From Prinia subflava (Eukaryota > Chordata > Aves > Passeriformes > Cisticolidae), in assembly GCF_021018805.1 (NCBI RefSeq), contig NC_086251.1, positions 39,378,767 through 39,442,766 on the forward strand: a stretch of 64,000 nt of DNA, given 5' to 3'. Positions 1 to 12,400 of this stretch are shown here, one piece after another. Below the pieces are notes generated by a model. It worked only from the letters and a program-made list of their open reading frames with translations, did not search any database and was not told the origin of the DNA. The position numbers and the translations under genes are program-made. Within the stretch, counting starts at the first letter, position 1. Each line of letters begins with the position of its first letter.

Positions 1-2289
1 TACAAAGGTATAATTTGCTGGCTAGTTATACCTTTTACTAGCCAACTGGTTGAGGAACGTGCTACCAGTTTTGAGGGACTTAGGCAGTCTGAAGACCAAT
101 TTTTTACTGAGAGTGTGAGAGTTGTTTTGAAAATGGGATCACGGCTGCAAAGCCCTATTATATACTTTTGAAAAATACACTAATTCCTCACCTGTCTAGC
201 AGATTCTATATGCAGTTATGTTATCATCATTATGACCTAACAGTGACTTTCTGGGCCAAACACAATCCTTAACACTTTTTCATTTTCCTTTTTGCCTTTT
301 TGCATTAGCCACTGAGATTTGCTGGAAAGGCAATGTACCCTGCACTAAATGTTAAGCATAATCCAGAGTGCTTAGGTACAGCCCAGCACAGAGTCAGCCA
401 AAAATTTTTCATTTTAGCTTTCACCAGTGCCAGTCCCAGTGACAATCAGGTTTCTCTTGAATACTGAGATTAATCTCCCACCGCAGTCAGCATGTTGAAC
501 CATCTCAGCTCCAAGTATGGTACATGTAGGATCCTAAAGCTGTATGCCAAAACCTGTCTTTGCACAAAAATATTGTAATTAGAATATATGTTAAAATTTC
601 TTGATATAGCAAAACCCAGGAAATGTTGAATCAGTGTTGATTTGTGTTTTGAATGGTGATCTTGGCATGCTGTCAATGTGATTTATCATTATTAGTTTTA
701 AGGAGGAAGGAAGAAAACTCTTGAGGGGTTAAAAGATGGTCATAGAATTATAGAGTGGTTTGGGTTGGGAGGGATCTTAAACATCATCTAGCTCCAACCC
801 CTCTCTCCCATGATCAGGGACACTTTTCACTAGATCAGACCCATCCAACATTTCCAGGAATGGAGCATCCACAACTCTTGACTTATTCCAGTGTCTGACT
901 ACCATCTGACTGAAAAATTTCTTCCTAATATCTAATATAAACTTGCCCTCTTTCAGTTTAAGATGAGGATGAGTTATATTCGAACTTGTTCATGGAAGCA
1001 TCTCTTGAACATGGAAAATGCACAAGAAAAACTTGAGTTTTGTCATATCTGGGCAAGAGTATCTGGATGCACTTGTAGCCCGAAACAGTACTAAATGAAA
1101 TGTGCACAGCAAAGGTTAAATAGAATTTGAAGGATCTTGGAAGGGAAGATATGCAGCTTAAGCCCCTCTTTCACCCATATGTAGTGTAATACACTTAGTA
1201 GTACTTTCTTGATTTTAGTCTCCATGCTGTGTATTTTTAATGGGCTTTAGGTTACACAGTTTGCCTGTAGAATACAGATCTTAACTTCCTTCTTAAAGAA
1301 CCATAGAGAAAATAAATCCAGTGGAAGCAGGTGAAAAAAGTGTGGCTGAATACAGACAACTGTCTGCCTAAGAGAATGACTCTTTGGAGCAATAGATAGC
1401 TTTATTTCTCTTTCTAGGATGTGAATCACACATAAAGTAATGTCTGCAGTGGAAACAGGAGTTCAGCAAGTATAGCTTTTCTGTGGCTACTTCTTACCAG
1501 TTATTTGCTATGAAGTGTATAACCAGAAAATGCTTAAGTAAAGCAAATGTTAAAAATATTTGCTAGTTCCCCTTCTAATCCATTCATTTACTGATTTTGC
1601 TCCTATGTTACAAGTGAGATCTGAGTGATCTGTGAGTATCAATGGACACCCAAGAAGCTTTATGAAAGTCCTACTTTGAGACGGAGTTTTCCTGGCCATT
1701 GAATCTTGCCTTATTTTAAATTGTCTAGGGCTAATAAGTTATTTTAAAACTTCAAGTGGCATGCAGTAAGGAATTCCTGTTGTCAATTATAATATTTAGA
1801 ATCATACCATCATTTTACAGATTTCTTCAAGATGAACTTCTAGATCTTTTTTTAATGGATATTCTCATATCACTTCCTGTGGAATCGTCCAACAGAAAAA
1901 TTTGGTTTGCTTAAACCCAAGCATCACTTTGATCCCCAAATGTTTTGTAACTTTTTGTTCCGTATTACACAATACGGTTTTTAATATTTGCTTTCCTTAA
2001 GCATTGCTTTTTATAGGCTTCATGGCAAATTTATATTCATCTGTTTTTTGCCTTAGTACTGTAGGGTATTTGTTTACTATTTCAGATTTACAGATTCTTT
2101 TCAGAATTATAGCTTTAAGAAGTAGTAGAAGGTCATCCATTTTTTCTGACTATTTAATACATTTGCAGTGGTTAACAAGTTTATTAACAAATTTTGATAA
2201 TTTATTTCTGTGTATTTTGTTTCAAGGGATGGAATAACAGCTGGTTTTTAATTATTTTTAATTTCATTTTTTTTCCTTCCAAAATACAG
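1..2289 (+). other. MIPOL1: MIPOL1 intron, 3' part
   Basis: AT-rich non-coding DNA upstream of the first recognisable MIPOL1 exon. It ends in the acceptor used at 2290. I looked for an upstream MIPOL1 exon that would end two bases into a codon and found none I could recognise. The N-terminal part of this protein is poorly conserved, so an exon could be hidden here. The only identified content is a CR1 tail at 740-961. Positions 7-43 contain two interleaved 7-bp inverted repeats (GGTATAA/TTATACC and GGCTAGT/ACTAGCC), probably chance. Several short open frames here resemble nothing I know. Confidence 0.6.
740..961 (-). mobile_element. CR1 LINE 3' tail, truncated
   Basis: The plus strand opens with TCATAGAATTATAGAGTGG, then GGTTTGGGTTGGGAGGGATC, and closes with TTCTTCCTAATATCTAATAT and CTTTCAGTTTAA. 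This is the reverse complement of the conserved 3' end of avian CR1 retrotransposons, whose sense strand ends in short ATTCTATG repeats. The element therefore lies on the minus strand with its 3' end near 740. It is strongly 5'-truncated, as most CR1 copies are, and lacks parts of the usual tail, so it has internal deletions. It contains no open frame. Being divergent, it is likely an old insertion. Confidence 0.9.
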
Positions 2290-2425
2290 CAGCGTAGAAA
2301 GAAAGGATAGCAGGACACTCCCTGAATTTATATCCTCATGGAATGATGCTGGAAGTTTAGGTGGAAAAACAGAAACTGCATTCCTTTTAAAAGAATTGGA
2401 CACTCTGAGGGCCAAAAATAAAAAG
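2290..2425 (+). CDS. MIPOL1: MIPOL1 internal coding exon A
   Basis: This is the first recognisable coding exon of MIPOL1, a coiled-coil protein whose biochemical role is poorly defined. It was first noted at a breakpoint in a mirror-image polydactyly patient and later proposed as a tumour suppressor. The 136-nt exon starts with the last base of a split codon and then reads S-V-E-R-K-D-S and so on. The segment FLLKELDTLRAKNKK matches the human FLLKELD...NKK stretch as I recall it. The donor after the final AAG is GTACAA. The acceptor is a CAG-CAG tandem, so the exon may instead start at 2293 and lose one residue. A third AG at 2296-2297 would shift the frame into an early stop. The upstream exon was not found. 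Confidence 0.88.
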
Positions 2426-3389
2426 GTACAATTGAGATATTCAAGTAGCAATATTTTCTTTTTTATAATTGCCTTGCAAAACATTTAAACTGTGCTTGGT
2501 TTAGTTTTTGTTATTTATTTTAGTGCACCAATCACTAGCTTCCTGTCATTTTGGATTCTTCATATCTGCTTAGCAGCTATTTCTCTAGAGTTAAAAAAAA
2601 CCCCTCCAATCTACTCTCTGAATTTTTTAATCAATGACATGAATGCTTGCACCCTGGACGAAAACCACTGAAGACTAAAGACTAGACCAGGATTTCATGG
2701 ATAGAATCTGGGGCTTATTCTTCTGATGCTTCTGTACATGTGGCCTAGATAATTAATATGCCCTGATAATTCGGCTTTATTGAAAAGGAGAAAATTCCAT
2801 CTTCCTTGAACACTGCATTACTTCTATTGTTAACTGTGGTTGCATGTGCCTAAACAGTCTCTAGTCTTTCCATGAAATGTCATTGAATATTCAAGATCAG
2901 ATATCTGTCCAAGAACAGATTTAGTGAATACCCTTTAAAGGAAAAGCCTCTATATGTGAAATACCAATCTTCTATCTGATGAGGAATATGAAAAAATATG
3001 CATTTACACCAGTCTTTTCAGGCTGTGATGTCTATATATTGGTAGGAAACAGGCTATTCATATAACCACCTACATTATATTCCATGCATTTCTGAACTTC
3101 CTTAGCAAGAAGGAATTCAGCTGGTGATACCTGAGGAAGAGAATCCCAAATAAAAACAACAGCATATTCATTGCTACTTGTCTCACAGAGCAAGATAGGG
3201 CAGATGTTAAAAAAGATATTTTTAACATTTATTCTTTAAACAAATAAATATAAGTTGAACATCTGTTTTAATGCTTAGTGTTTGTATTTTTGGGGTGAGA
3301 AATTGTTATTTGCAATTTTATTATGGTTGAAAGTAGTGGTTGACAGTTTCAGCCAGATAAGAATCTTACTCTCCATTTGTTCAATTCAG
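2426..3389 (+). other. MIPOL1: MIPOL1 intron A-B (964 bp)
   Basis: A phase-0 intron with donor GTACAA and acceptor TTTGTTCAATTCAG. It is AT-rich, and I see no repeat, RNA gene or other feature in it. Confidence 0.85.
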
Positions 3390-3495
3390 CTTCAAGATAA
3401 GCTGGCTGAAAAGGACAAGGAGCTGAAGATAATGAAACTGGACTTAGAATTGCAAGACAGAGCTACAGAAGCTAAGATTGCAGAAAGGATTGCAG
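3390..3495 (+). CDS. MIPOL1: MIPOL1 internal coding exon B
   Basis: A 106-nt exon that encodes LQDKLAEKDKELKIMKLDLE and continues ELQDRATEAKIAERIA. It ends one base into a codon, and that codon is completed as Ala by exon C. The pattern of K, E and D with Leu/Ile at heptad spacing marks it as coiled coil. It lines up with the human segment containing KLELQEKETEAKIAEKTA. The acceptor is TTCAATTCAG and the donor is GCAG/GTACAG. The open frame continues past the donor to about 3560, but that extension has no coiled-coil character and is intron read-through. The frame joins directly to exon A. Confidence 0.93.
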
Positions 3496-6400
3496 GTACA
3501 GTAGGCAAGCGTTTAACAGATGGCTGTAGGGCTCGCACAGTACCCGTGGTTGCTATATGACGTGGCCTAGTGAATGTTAGCTTTATTTGCTAAAGGAGGG
3601 AAGATTTGACTTTTTTTTTTATGTGTGGCTGTTTAGAGTTGCTTAGAAAATAGATGGCTTTAACATCCTGGTACTGGTATTAGTAGGAGCTTTACCTGTA
3701 TTCATACTGATTTGGGCATTAAATGCATTGTTAACACCATGTCAATCCAATCACAAAAAGGTTGTTTGTTTTGTTGGAAGGTCCTGAACAAACAAGGGGA
3801 AATAATGATTACCAGTGCCTCTACCTTTCAACCAGCAGTTCAAATACCACTTATTGTTTTAGCTGGTTCAGAGCAATACTACCCCCTCCCCATGTTTGGA
3901 GATAGTCTCACATTCACCTGAACTAGAGACCTGCACTGTTCTGGAAAAATCTGCTTTTTTGGTAGTTAAAATGAATTTTTGTCACCTGATGGCATATATC
4001 CAGTGAATGAAGTTTATGTCAATTCTCGGAAGGAAAGGTTTTTAAGTTTACAGCTGAAGGGGAATGTGTGCTTATATTTGTTGTTAATTGTTCTTGGGAT
4101 AGACATACAAGCATGGAGACAGTTTATATTCTACACTTATGGAAACTGCTAATATAATGAAACTAGGCATCCTTATTGAAAAGTGACTGTGTATATACAG
4201 TGTACCCAGTAGACGAAAAATACTCTTAAGGTTTTAATGAAGATATTTTAAAAAATTAATGAGATGCTTTTATAAATTCATTGTATCATTTGTTTAGAAA
4301 GAAAGTGCAAGCTTGGTAAAATTGTTTCCTCATAGACCACACACACTTCATAGAGTATTAATAGTACTAATAGCTGTCCCCAAAATATTTGTACTAAAGG
4401 GAGGAGTAGCTGTCTTCAGGAAAATGGAGCAGATAATAAACTCTCTTCCTGAAAAACAGATGGCTGACATTCCATTTAATATCAAACTCCTGAGAATATG
4501 GTATATTGTGAATATTGTAGATGGAAAAGAGAGTTCCTAGATTTTCTGTAGTGGGGGAGGGGAAAGTCAAATCTAATCAACATCTTAGGAAAAAAATGAA
4601 ATACAGGCATAATTTTATTCTTATTTAATTTCACACAGCTACTTGCTTTATTTTCAGAAGAAAGAAAAATCTGCACTATGTGTCATTGTTATATCTACCA
4701 GCCAAAAGCTAATGCAGATTGTTTGGCTTGAATATGAAGTTTTGTGTTTGTTCCTGGATATTTGCCCAGTGTTCTACCTCTGTACTTGATTCTCTTTGGT
4801 ATAGGTGTTCATAGCTCATTAAAACCTGGAAAGAAAGGTGTGTTAAAAACATGGATAATTTCATTTTTATGGCTAGAGTTGAAATACTTACTAGGAAATT
4901 GTTGTTTTCCTACACTACTGCTTAAACTTTCTAATTATGTCCTAAGTATATTTTTCCTTCAAAACAAAGTGGCATAAATATGGATATAATAATTTAACAT
5001 GCTTATTCTGTTTTAAAAGAATGACTAAGCCAAGTTTTAAAGAGAGGTACATAGTGTAGTAACAATGACCTTTAAAAAAGAACCTTTTTTTCTCCTTTTA
5101 TGAGTACAGGAAGTATAAAAATCTTTAAATGCTGAAGAGAGAGGGCAAGAGGCTCCTTAGTACTTAAACTGTTTGCCAAAAGGAAGCATCGTTAATATTT
5201 CACAGTTTTTTTGCTTCCTGTCTTACAGTTCTAAGAATGTTACCGAATTTGGATAAATAGTTTGAAATCTGGAAATATGTGAACCAAACTGGATTTGTGG
5301 AAGCCTGTGTATGTCCCTCTCATAAAAACCTTGGGAAGAGTTGTAATGGACAAGCAGAACCTAATAAAGAACAGACGGTGTGTTTAAGGAAAAACTTATC
5401 CCCCTGCATTAAGTTCTTTGAGGAAGGGAGAACACATGCTGCTGTGATTTCAGGTTACTAGTTAATGTTTAATTACTGCAGTGTGTAACACATGGTAGAG
5501 TGAAGCTTGTAAATATGGGTGTTTGCATTTTTATTATTACTTAGTACTGACTTTATGATAAGTAAGTGACTCCACAAAATTATATTGTAAAGAACATAAG
5601 AAAGGTATGCCATAAAAGTGTTATCTACTTTGAGGAATATTAGAATTCTGTTTTAAAAGGTAACCCTCTAATTGATAGGTTTTACCTAAACAAGTCCCAT
5701 GGAAAGAATTGAGAAGTGAAGACAAAGGGCATTTTGAAATGAAGCTACAACAGTCTACAGAAACAAATAATCCAAAGATCATCACTTTATGATTTTTACA
5801 TTGTTCAAAGGAAAGAGTGAAGAAAAAAAGGGTAAATTTGTGAAATGCTTCACGGGAAAAGAAGAAAAAGTAGAATTAAGGCAGAAGATATACATGATGG
5901 AAGAAAAGTATAATACTGTGTGCAGTAAATAACTTATTTTCAAAACATTTTTATTTTTAAATTTTACTAGCCTTGAAAATGGATTTTAAAACTCCCTTGG
6001 GTCCATATCTCTATGTCAGCTAGTTATGACTAAAGAAATTTAGCTGTTGATATCAGACATTAGAGGCTGTTGTTTCTGGTGGTCATAGTTCCCAGAGATT
6101 TATTCATTATTCTTCTGTTGGATTTTTGTGTCATTCTGACACAATGTCAGAAGGTACTGTTAGTTTCATTGCCTGTCATGAGGAACAGCAGACATGGAGG
6201 CAACATCAGGAAAACCCAGGGAAGGGCACATCATAAAAGAACAGACACCAGGATAGTGTAAGCAAAAAAGGGAACACAACATATGCAGCAGGTATGAAGA
6301 ACACCAAATCTTGACATTTGGGTGGCAGAACTTTCATATGTTGAACAGAAAAGGGAGTGGGTGCTTGTGGGAGTGGAAAGTGGAAGGAGCACACATCTTC

Positions 6401-9400
6401 CATGGACATGACTGGAAAATCAAAACGGAGGAATTGCAAAGGAGTAAGTTTTCAAAACAACTAGCTGAGAGAACAGATCTCTCTTTGGATGGATGTAAAA
6501 AAGTTACTTCATTTTTTCCTAATGGAAGAATTAAACAGGGGATATATATGAACTTTTAGAGGAAGGACTTGGTTGAGTGTAAGGGAGAGTTAAAGAGCAT
6601 AGTGGTAACTTCTCTAGACTGGAAAAATACCAAATTCCTATTCTCACAGTGCCATTACTGCAGCAAGATATACCATAGTTGGCATCAGAACCAGAGCTCT
6701 TGGAATATTTTTGTTGCTGTCAGAGTATATATTGAGAGTAAGAATAATTGTGAACGATAATATAATAAATATATTTATTCTTAGATCTTTCAGTAGCAAC
6801 AGCTGTTCCGTGAGTTGGGGTTTTTTTGTGCCAGTATCTAATAATAATGTTACCAAAATTAAATACTTTCTTAAATCAAAATCAGCCCAGCAGGACTGAG
6901 TCCAGCCCTGTTAGGGACTTCACACCATTTTTAATGCCTGAAAACTGTATTAGCATCCTGTAGATGCTCTCTGAAAGACCAAGGTAATGATAGGAAATAC
7001 AGTGTGGAAAAAGAGGAAAGCAGTACTTCTAACATGGTGGTATATATTATACAACTTTTAGTCTCTTGGAAACTATGGCAATATACTACAATGAAGTCCC
7101 TATTTCAGGTCTGTTTTTATGAAAATATTGTGAATGTACATTTGTGGTATTTTGGAATTCTTGAATATGGTGTGGAAATATTCACGAATATTATTTGAAG
7201 TTTTCTAAATTAAGTTGAAAAATAATTACTGAATATGCATATGCAATAGATTTAATAGCAAAAGTAAAACCAAATATCCAAGTGGCTGTTAGCTTCGAGT
7301 TAATTTGATTTAATATCCATAAAGTAAGAGGAAATAAGTAATCTTGCCAGTAATAAACTTTGGGTGGCAATAACTTTCAGCACAGAAGAAAAGTATTTTC
7401 CATTTCTTCAAGCTCCCTTTAGAGTCCCTTTTTAGATGTTATTTTTCTTTCCTGCATGTCATCCATTAAAGATTAGCTGTGGAAGGTTGGAGCATGGAGA
7501 GATTATGAATGACAGAACAACTCCTGCAGAATAATAATCAGTTTTTGGTATTTAATGCTGTTTGACTTTTGCAGACACATTTCTTATTAACCTTTGGTAC
7601 GAACAGAAATCCAGGTTCCTGATATCTCATGGAGAAGATGAATTCAAGATCCTCTTCCAATTAAACTGAAATAAGGCCAATATTGGGCTTTAGCCAAAAG
7701 AACTCAGTAGTTCCCAACTCTTATGTTTATAAACCTAAATTTGAGTGATATTTTACAGTTTAAGAAGGTAATGCATATACTTCCCTAAGCCTGTTTTCTG
7801 TGCATAATTTATTTATATATTTAGTCTATATAGCTCTTAGGGTGCGTGTCCTATTAAATGCTTCATTATGGAATACTGTTTCCTGAATATCTTTTCAAAA
7901 TATTTCCTGATAAATAACACAGTTTTGAAGATAGCCACAGGATTTGGATCCTCTGTATGGGAAGGTAGACAATCCATCTAAAGAACAGAAAAAACCCCAG
8001 GGTGGGGGCATCATGACTGACAAATTCTTGGCTTAATTTTTAACTGCTTAATGTGAAACAATGTGATTTTTCCTTCAGATTGTCAGAATTGTTGATTGTC
8101 AAAAAGTTGCATACAGCTCTTTGAAGAACAATATATGATGAGTTGGCATAGATTAAAATGTCAATTACTAAGCTATTTATCAGTGGAGCTTGTATATAAA
8201 AAGCAAGCCAGTTTCTTCTGCATTTTTTTATGACTAGTCTGGCCCTTCTTTCTTCCACACAACAAGTGCTAGATGAGCATAAAGAATTGGGTTTTATTCA
8301 GGAATGAAAAGATCTGCAAATGATCTACTTCTCAGGGCGTTACAAAAATTTCCTTTAACATGACAAATTATAACTTGCAAACTTTAGTGCAATGTTTATA
8401 TTTTCCCCCTAAAAGTAAATATTCAGGTATCAGCAATTATTCACTAAAGAAAAAAGTTTAACAATATTATGGTTTGAATTTTGAAGTCAGCTGTGTTTAG
8501 TGTATTGGAGGCAGAGGCTTAAGTATTGTACAGGGATTGGCTTTCACAAGAACTGCCTTGGGGTCTGTGTATAATACTCTCTCCTATTCTTTTCCACTTT
8601 ATTTTTTTTTTAATTGAATTGCGATCTGAGTACACAAAGAAACCCCTATGCAGAGCTGCCACTAAGCAACTTTAGCCTTTTATTAAGAACACTCTTTTAA
8701 AAGCATTGGAAGTGTAGGAGCAGATGAATGCTATGCACTAAATACATACAACAAACATAAAGCAATAAAGAAGTCAGTGTGTTCTATCAGTGTTTGTTCA
8801 GATTGCTTTATCTATAAAGTCACATTTAGGTGTAAACTACTTTTAGTCTATAACTCCTGGTACAGACTGGTGAAAACTGTTAGGTAGTTTTCCTATGATC
8901 TTCTTATCACTATTTTACTTTTATTTTTCAGTCATACGTCATAACTGAAAGTAAATGAATGGTGGCTTTCAGAAAAGAGCTAGGAACTTAAGTTGTCTGT
9001 TTCGTAATAGAACATGTCAGCACTATTTTTAAGTTGACAGTGAGCCCTGGAGCTCCTGATAGTTTGCCATTAACCTGAATAAGAGCTCTGTAAGGGCTTT
9101 AGAATTTGAACATTTCTCGGGATTATCTGCATTTTGTAACATGTATAAGCAGAGACCAATTCATGACACATTTTAAAGGCTTTCATGGCAATGCAGGGGT
9201 TTTTTTCTTAATTTAGCTATGATAAGATCAACTTATATAGGAGTTGTGAGCACAATCATTAAATTTAGTAGAAGGAAATCTCAGAGGATTTTGATTTTGA
9301 GTGGATGACAAATGTATACATGTTTGTATTTCTGTAAGGAGAACACACATATATCACATAGTTAAATAAAATTCAATATATCTGTAAAACTGACTTATAT

Positions 9401-12400
9401 TGAGAACCAGTTATTTTAGTGTGATGTTATTTACTATATCTTCTGAAATACAGTGGTGGTGTGTATAGCAATCTCATATATTCTTTATAAGACCTGGCCC
9501 ATATTCCAATTTGACTTTTTTCAATGAGTAATGTAAAGTAATTTCTGCTGCCATAAATGTTTTTAGTCCCAACATTTTCCTCTTTTGCCTCTCTTACTCA
9601 GTTTATTTTATTTACACAGATGACCTCTAGGAAATAAGCAAACAGACTTTTATCCTGGGAGTTGTGCTTTCCTTGCTTCCCCCAAAGTTCCATGTTTGGA
9701 AAATCATGAAATACTGTTTAAACTAGAATGGTTTCTAGCACACCTTCTCAGTAGTGCTGTTCTAAAGGTGGTTTAAAAAGTATAGGAGATAAGTTTGCCA
9801 AAAGAATCAGGTTCAACTAAGAAAATATGTACACTACTTTGACTCAGTAAACTCATACTTGGTATGGTTCATCTTCTTCATATTTACTTTTGCCCATATT
9901 AGAAAACAATTAGCTTACTAAACAAATTTGAGTATTTGGGATAAAAAAATCTACTTTGAGTCTCTCTCATTTGACTAAGAATTACATGATATTTGATAAG
10001 CTTGTTTAAAAATGGACATATCCAAATATTATTGTAAACACCCATTGATTTGTTTTACCTGCAATATAAGTATTTTACTTAGTTGGCTTACATAGTAGCT
10101 AATAATATTTGTTAATGTAATTTAACTGCTCTGAACCTTTACTGAACAAATATTGAAATTTATACAAGTCAAAGAAAGAGAATCTCTAATGACTTTTGTA
10201 AAAGCTTCCATTTAATAGTTAAGGAGAAAAGTTTATATGACATACCAGATGCAATTAACAGTAGATTTTACATTTAATAAAAAGAAAGAAGCATATGTAT
10301 TTGCTTTATTCATTCCATCATAATTTGCATTAGAGCTGTGGGTGTTTAATGAGCAAATTCCAGCTAAAATGCTATATTGATTTTCTAAGTGAACTTTGTA
10401 ATAGCTATCTACCTTACAAAAGCTCTCTGTTTACAATTGTTTTCTTTACTAAAAACTAAAAATGTTTTAGAATTGATGAGTTTAGCATAATGATTCTTTT
10501 AAAATAAAGAGCTCTTTTAGAGTATGCAGGGGTTTAGTTACAAGGGGAAAGATATTATTAAATTCTTCCAAAACAAATAAAGTTTATGCAACTAAATAGT
10601 AGTGCTGTACTTTTATATACTCCAATATTTGCAAGCATGAAAATATAATCCTTTTTTTTAATTCAGTTCTCTGGGATTTAAATATTTTAACTCTTGAATG
10701 CCATTATATATATATGAATTAGTAAATGACACAATTCATTTTAGCTTAATACTAGACTACTCATAATTCATTTCCGTGTGTCTTTTTCTTGCTTGAAATA
10801 TGAATTCTGTACAAATTTTTGTTTCTTCTTGGTCAGGCCTCAAGATTGAAAGGATAGGGGTGGTTGATATGCCACTAGAAGGTCTCCAAGGAAAACCTTG
10901 TAATGTCGACCAGAGCAGCTGATAAAAAAGCAGCTGGATCTGTTTTTCCTTTGGATCAGGTGCCAAGTCAGTGTGACAGTACTGAGTTAGTATTTTGCTG
11001 TATATGTCATATCTTGAATGGAACTTAGAAGAATGACTTGGGGTTACTCTCAGTTTTCACTTCACATTTTTAAGAAACGTAGGGATAATAATCTGGATAA
11101 TTTTTACTCTTTCTAATATGAAGGAATTTCTTGTCACTCTTTCATAGACTCTAACTGGACAGCTTATACATCACTTGTTTTCCTAGATATGGTGCAAAAT
11201 GTTTTGCTTTGCTGCTGCATTGATACTTAAATGTGTATGCATTTCACTTATTTCAAGCATGTTGTGGTCCTTATGGTCCTGAACTTATACCTGTGACTCA
11301 TCCATAGCTGAGAATGAATGGGAAATGTTCAGACTACCTGCAATCATGTGACTGTCATAATATTCCCTATAGCAGGAAAAAAAGGAAGTCATAAAATATT
11401 AAATAAGAGTCAGAAATGTATAGCCATTGGGTAACAAAAACATCAAACCTAAATCAGGTTGGGCTGGTGAAGAAATCAGGGGACTTAGTCTTCTGTAGAC
11501 CATTAAAATGAGTTAGACAACATCTTTAAGTATTTTTTAAATAAATAATTTCTTTTGGAAGTGTCAGTATTACTATGTTGTATTAAAATGTCATGTATCT
11601 AAGTATCTTTCTTTTTCTAAACTTAGGTTACTATGCAAGCATCTTACATGATTTTCTACATTTTCTGTAATCCGTTTTAGTATTAAACAATTGAACTGCA
11701 GTATTACTTTTAAGAAACAGAACCAAAAGCCCGACACTTGTAATTGATACAGAATGACTAGAAATATTTTTTTAATGTAGTTGGGGATCTGGTCGGTGGG
11801 ATGTTTTCACCAGTGCTTTAATTTAGTGGAAGAATAAGAAAATAACAAGAAAGAGTTGCTGGATTTGAGTCACTTTTCATAGCTGATAGTTAAAAGACAG
11901 TGTTTTGTAATAGACTTTTGGGTGGGGGAAGGGTTCACTATTCAAAGGCAATTAGCATCTGAGCTGCTATCAGGGGTGGTAAGATTTCAGATAAGCAGTA
12001 TGCTTAAATGACTTGAAAAATACCTTTTTCTGAATGCCTTTCTACTGTTAATGTACATTACTTTGGTTTAATGACAAATAAGCAATAATCTGTTTTTTAA
12101 AAGTCATTATTACCACTGGCTATATTTACACAGAAAGGGACTTAGAAAGACAGTCACTGTACATGTACATGTATGTTCAAGATCCATTACAGAAGCCAAC
12201 AAATTGTGGGGTTTCATGCTGAGGTGAGGACGTTATAAGGTCTGACAGAAAGGGTGCACTTGAAGAGACCAGAAAGAAGTTAACTTAACAGGAAAATAAT
12301 TAACCTCAGAATAATAATAAGTGCCAAATCTTCAGTTATTTTAGACAACTTTCTATTCATTGCAGCAGTTGTTTTCAATGTGAAAATTGCATAGCGTTTC

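Noticed and set aside
7..43. Interleaved 7-bp inverted repeats resembling a pseudoknot
   Set aside because: The arms are short and AT-rich, and the window edge prevents seeing the context.
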